Assembly: GCF_003024715.1 (NCBI RefSeq)
Contig: NZ_PYLO01000006.1
Coordinates: 62,001 to 126,000 of the forward strand
Length of the DNA stretch: 64,000 nucleotides
Direction of reading: 5' to 3'
DNA from: Clostridium fessum
Lineage (GTDB): Bacteria > Bacillota > Clostridia > Lachnospirales > Lachnospiraceae
Part shown: positions 61,782 through 64,000 of the stretch, piece after piece
Numbering within the stretch: position 1 is the first letter of the stretch
How the letters are laid out: each line of letters begins with the position of its first letter
Position numbers and translations under genes: made by a program
Notes under the pieces: model-generated
What the model saw: the letters and a program-made list of their open reading frames with translations, nothing else
Told to the model about the DNA's origin: nothing
Database searches by the model: none

Positions 61782-63149
61782 CTACTGTGCATCCAGCAGC
61801 TGGTTGATCGCATCCTGTGTGCTCGTCATACCATCTTTCGCAGATACCTGACCGCCCAGAATCTGGTCTCTCATATCCAGAAGAAGCTGCTCTGCCTCAA
61901 GGCCTGCATCGCCCGGGAATGCGGTCCATGATACAACGCCGTCCATCTGCTCAATCGCTGCATTCATCATTGTGTTCTCAGCCAGAAAATCTTTCAATCC
62001 ATTTTCTGCCTCTGCCACATCTTTTCTCGGCGGTACATAACCGGTTCCCTCGGTCCATGCTGCCATTGATTCTACGCTGTAAAGATACTTTTCAAACTCC
62101 CATGCCGCCTGAATCTGCTCGTCGCTCTGCGCGGTGATGGCTAAGAAACAGCCGCCTGCCGGAACCTTGCGCTCCTTGTCGTTCCACAGCGGGGATTTCA
62201 CAGTTGCTACGTCAAACTGTGCCCCCTTCTGTACGGAAGCGCGTCTCGCAATGGTGGTGTAAAGCATCGCGCAGTTGCCGTCGATAAAGCTCTGGCAGCC
62301 CTCTTCCCATGAAACATGAAGGGCAGAACCATCTTTTACCATATCCTGCATCATTTGCATTGCCGCAATGCCGTCCTCGGTTGCAAAGCTTGCTTTTTTC
62401 TTGCCGGATGCATCCGCAGTCAACATATCCGCTCCCGCGCTCTCAACCAATGCCTGCTGCGCCCAGAAGTCTGCCGGTTCCTGCATATAGAAACCATATT
62501 TTCCTGTCTTCTCTTTGACTGCCTCGGCAAATTCCTGTACTTCCTGCCAGGTCTCCGGTCCATCTTCGGAAAGGCCCGCTTCTTTTAAGAGATCTTTATT
62601 AATGTAGAGAACCGGGCTGCTTAAGGAGTACGGGATTCCGACCTGCTCGCCGTTGCTGTTGACTGCCAGGTCTAAGACATTTGGAAGGAAATTGTCGGTT
62701 AAGAAATTTGCATCCTCGCTGTCGAATTTATCAATCGCATCCTGCGGCGCCACATAGTCAAAGTTATTGGAGAAATAATCCAGAAATGCCCAGCCAATCT
62801 GAACAAGCGCCGGTGTATTTCCGGTCGCCGCTTCCGCCTGCAGGTTCTGCATCAGACCTTTGTACATATCCGGGTTGTATTTCGCTACTACCTCGATGTG
62901 GTCATTTTCCTCATTAAATTTCTTTACCAGATCGTCTACGACCAGACCTCCCTGGGTTTCTGCGTTACAGTGCCAGTATTCAATCACCGTTTTATCGCCG
63001 GATGCCGTCTTCTCTGCCCCGCTCTCTCCGGACGCGATCTGTGTGTCGCTGCTTCCTGTCGCCGAGCTGGATGCCTGGCTGCATCCTGCCATCAATGTCA
63101 TCGTGCCTGCCATCGCAAGCGCCATCAGACGTCTCATACTTACCTTCAT
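61782..63149 (-). CDS. Sugar-binding lipoprotein of CUT1 ABC transporter, UgpB type
   Basis: Extracytoplasmic receptor, 455 residues. The lipoprotein signal ends LMAGC with Cys23 after a hydrophobic stretch, followed by a Ser/Thr/Gly tether. The mature protein begins with the family-1 fold (VIEYWHCNAETQGGLVVDDL) and contains AAFEFEKYLYSVESMAAWTE-type C-lobe sequence near 365. ATG 63149 has GGAGG 8 bp upstream; the frame extends 20 residues further. Glycerol-phosphate, oligosaccharide or related cargo is possible; the epimerase downstream suggests a sugar or sugar acid. Confidence 0.92.
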   Translation of the reverse strand: MKVSMRRLMALAMAGTMTLMAGCSQASSSATGSSDTQIASGESGAEKTASGDKTVIEYWHCNAETQGGLVVDDLVKKFNEENDHIEVVAKYNPDMYKGLMQNLQAEAATGNTPALVQIGWAFLDYFSNNFDYVAPQDAIDKFDSEDANFLTDNFLPNVLDLAVNSNGEQVGIPYSLSSPVLYINKDLLKEAGLSEDGPETWQEVQEFAEAVKEKTGKYGFYMQEPADFWAQQALVESAGADMLTADASGKKKASFATEDGIAAMQMMQDMVKDGSALHVSWEEGCQSFIDGNCAMLYTTIARRASVQKGAQFDVATVKSPLWNDKERKVPAGGCFLAITAQSDEQIQAAWEFEKYLYSVESMAAWTEGTGYVPPRKDVAEAENGLKDFLAENTMMNAAIEQMDGVVSWTAFPGDAGLEAEQLLLDMRDQILGGQVSAKDGMTSTQDAINQLLDAQ

Positions 63150-63394
63150 TCGTTCTCCTCCTGCTGCGGTGTCCCATCTCCCAGTCTCTCTTACCTTGGA
63201 ACCAGCCATCTATGTCAAAATCGTGATCGGGAGTCCTTTGCCGCGCTTCTCTTCTGTCAAATCACTTGTGCTGTGTCCAGATTCTATCTTAAAGATGGTC
63301 TGTAAAATGCAGGAGGCGATTTATGTAAAAATTATCTATAATTTTTGAAAATTGTTTTTTCGAGGTTCTGCGGCATAAAAGAATGTGCCTTTTT

Positions 63395-63430
63395 GTGTAA
63401 TGGGGAATTCCAAGAAATTTCCTATTACAC
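63395..63430. other. Long inverted repeat upstream of the ABC operon
   Basis: GTGTAATGGGGAATTC and AAATTTCCTATTACAC pair over 16 positions with a few mismatches and a 4-nt loop. It may be an operator or a second transcript-end hairpin next to the pgi terminator. Confidence 0.45.
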
Positions 63431-63432
63431 AC

Positions 63433-63474
63433 AAAAAACGCCTCTATCAGTTTTTGCTGATAAAAGCGTTTTTT
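63433..63474 (-). terminator. Terminator of pgi
   Basis: AAAAAACGC and GCGTTTTTT form the base, TATCAG/CTGATA the top of one hairpin, with a T-run on either strand. Confidence 0.88.
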
Positions 63475-63578
63475 ATTCTATGTTCCGTTTTCTATTTTTA
63501 GATCCGGGCTGCAGTTTCCTTCATGAAACATGCCAGAGTGAACGCCGCAGAACGCATATTCTTTTACAGACCTGCCCC

Positions 63579-64000
63579 TTACAGTCTCTTAAGCAGCGCC
63601 TCTCTCGCTTCCTCATAGCCCGGTTTGCCAAGCAATGCAAACATATTTTTCTTATAGCTCTCTACGCCCGGCTGGTTGAACGGATTGACGCCCAGAAGGT
63701 ATCCACTGACGCCGCAGGCAAATTCGAAGAAATAGAAGAGCTGTCCTAAGCTGTACGCATCCATCGCCGGGATCGTCACTTTCAGGTTCGGCACACTGCC
63801 GTCGGTATGTGCCAGAATCGTGCCGTTCATCGCACTCTTGTTGACGAAATCCACGCTCTTGCCAGCCAGATAGTTCATACCGTCCGTGTCAACATCTTCT
63901 TTCTTTAAAATGATCTCCGCCGGAGATTCAGCCACTTCCAGAACTGTCTCAAACATGATTCTCGCGCCGTCCTGGATGAACTGACCCATCGAATGAAGAT
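63579..64000 (-). CDS. pgi: Glucose-6-phosphate isomerase, C-terminal part
   Basis: Interconverts glucose 6-phosphate and fructose 6-phosphate in glycolysis. Only the last 139 or so residues are in the window; the 5' end lies beyond the right edge. The visible segment begins [11 protein letters not shown] (an active-site segment) and contains [20 protein letters not shown] and [20 protein letters not shown], with the catalytic Lys in VESYKKN. Together with glucokinase, fructokinase and transketolase it completes entry of hexoses into central metabolism. Confidence 0.93.
   Translation of the reverse strand, partial: LHSMGQFIQDGARIMFETVLEVAESPAEIILKKEDVDTDGMNYLAGKSVDFVNKSAMNGTILAHTDGSVPNLKVTIPAMDAYSLGQLFYFFEFACGVSGYLLGVNPFNQPGVESYKKNMFALLGKPGYEEAREALLKRL

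Larger units (their letters stand above)
63150..63578. other. Region between pgi and the ABC transporter operon
   Basis: 429 bp without a gene. It has the pgi terminator (63433-63474), a long inverted repeat (63395-63430) and an AT-rich promoter area (about 63315-63360) for the transporter. I could not place a confident -35/-10 pair. Confidence 0.45.

Overview
The window looks like chromosome from a spore-forming, anaerobic, gut-associated Firmicute of the Clostridia, most likely Lachnospiraceae. The signs are an [FeFe]-hydrogenase operon, a bile salt hydrolase, a YyaC-type sporulation protease with a forespore-like promoter, a CIRCE element, a CBS-domain family II pyrophosphatase, many solute-binding-protein sugar ABC transporters and Firmicute-style Shine-Dalgarno sites. 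No rRNA, tRNA, CRISPR array, prophage or insertion sequence was recognised. Species assignment is not possible from the sequence alone.

Layout. 1-3 kb: coenzyme A supply (coaX and a pantothenate ECF S-component, divergent from coaBC). 3-4 kb: an AT-rich patch with two tandem paralogous small membrane proteins and a possible gene remnant. 4-9.3 kb: an M20 peptidase, bile salt hydrolase, an FKBP-type isomerase and a MarR-MATE efflux operon. 9.3-11.5 kb: a CIRCE-controlled small heat shock protein followed by a zinc-finger-less DnaJ. 11.8-15.4 kb: a two-gene hydrogenase operon in which a NuoF-like cluster domain is fused to a GltD-like flavoprotein. 15.5-24 kb: a fructan/fructose locus (lipoprotein binding protein, ATPase, permease, GH32 enzyme, fructokinase) read divergently from a double-length LacI regulator with two sensor domains; two TTTACGTAAA palindromes lie between them. 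24-26 kb: an AAA-ATPase/PD-(D/E)XK protein. 26-30.5 kb: an organic-acid locus (isocitrate-dehydrogenase-like enzyme, MatC-like carrier, putative metal hydrolase) with a divergent LysR regulator. 30.7-33.4 kb: an APC permease and M18 aminopeptidase operon.

33.7-42.4 kb holds a complete RND-type efflux set (adaptor, pump, TetR, two TolC-like proteins) although the organism appears to be a spore-forming monoderm, plus a second TetR gene. This part and its surroundings carry a family of short palindromic intergenic repeats (about 9.35, 27.1, 35.0, 41.5, 42.26 and 42.36 kb). 42.4-48.9 kb: a K+/H+ antiporter, a DUF1576-like membrane protein, and a row of shikimate-kinase-like enzyme, flavin reductase, lone HicB-like protein and pyrophosphatase. 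49.3-52.4 kb: glucokinase and transketolase. 52.5-57.6 kb: envelope and sporulation genes (a DUF5711-like protein, a LysM protein with a degenerate MPN-like domain, YyaC, and a coiled-coil membrane protein with a small partner). 57.7-63.1 kb: a CUT1-type sugar ABC transporter with a sugar phosphate isomerase/epimerase. The window ends inside glucose-6-phosphate isomerase.

Together the carbohydrate genes (fructan import and hydrolysis, fructokinase, glucokinase, transketolase, glucose-6-phosphate isomerase) feed central fermentation, and the hydrogenase operon can dispose of reductant. All assignments rest on reading translated sequence, motifs and context; no database search was run.
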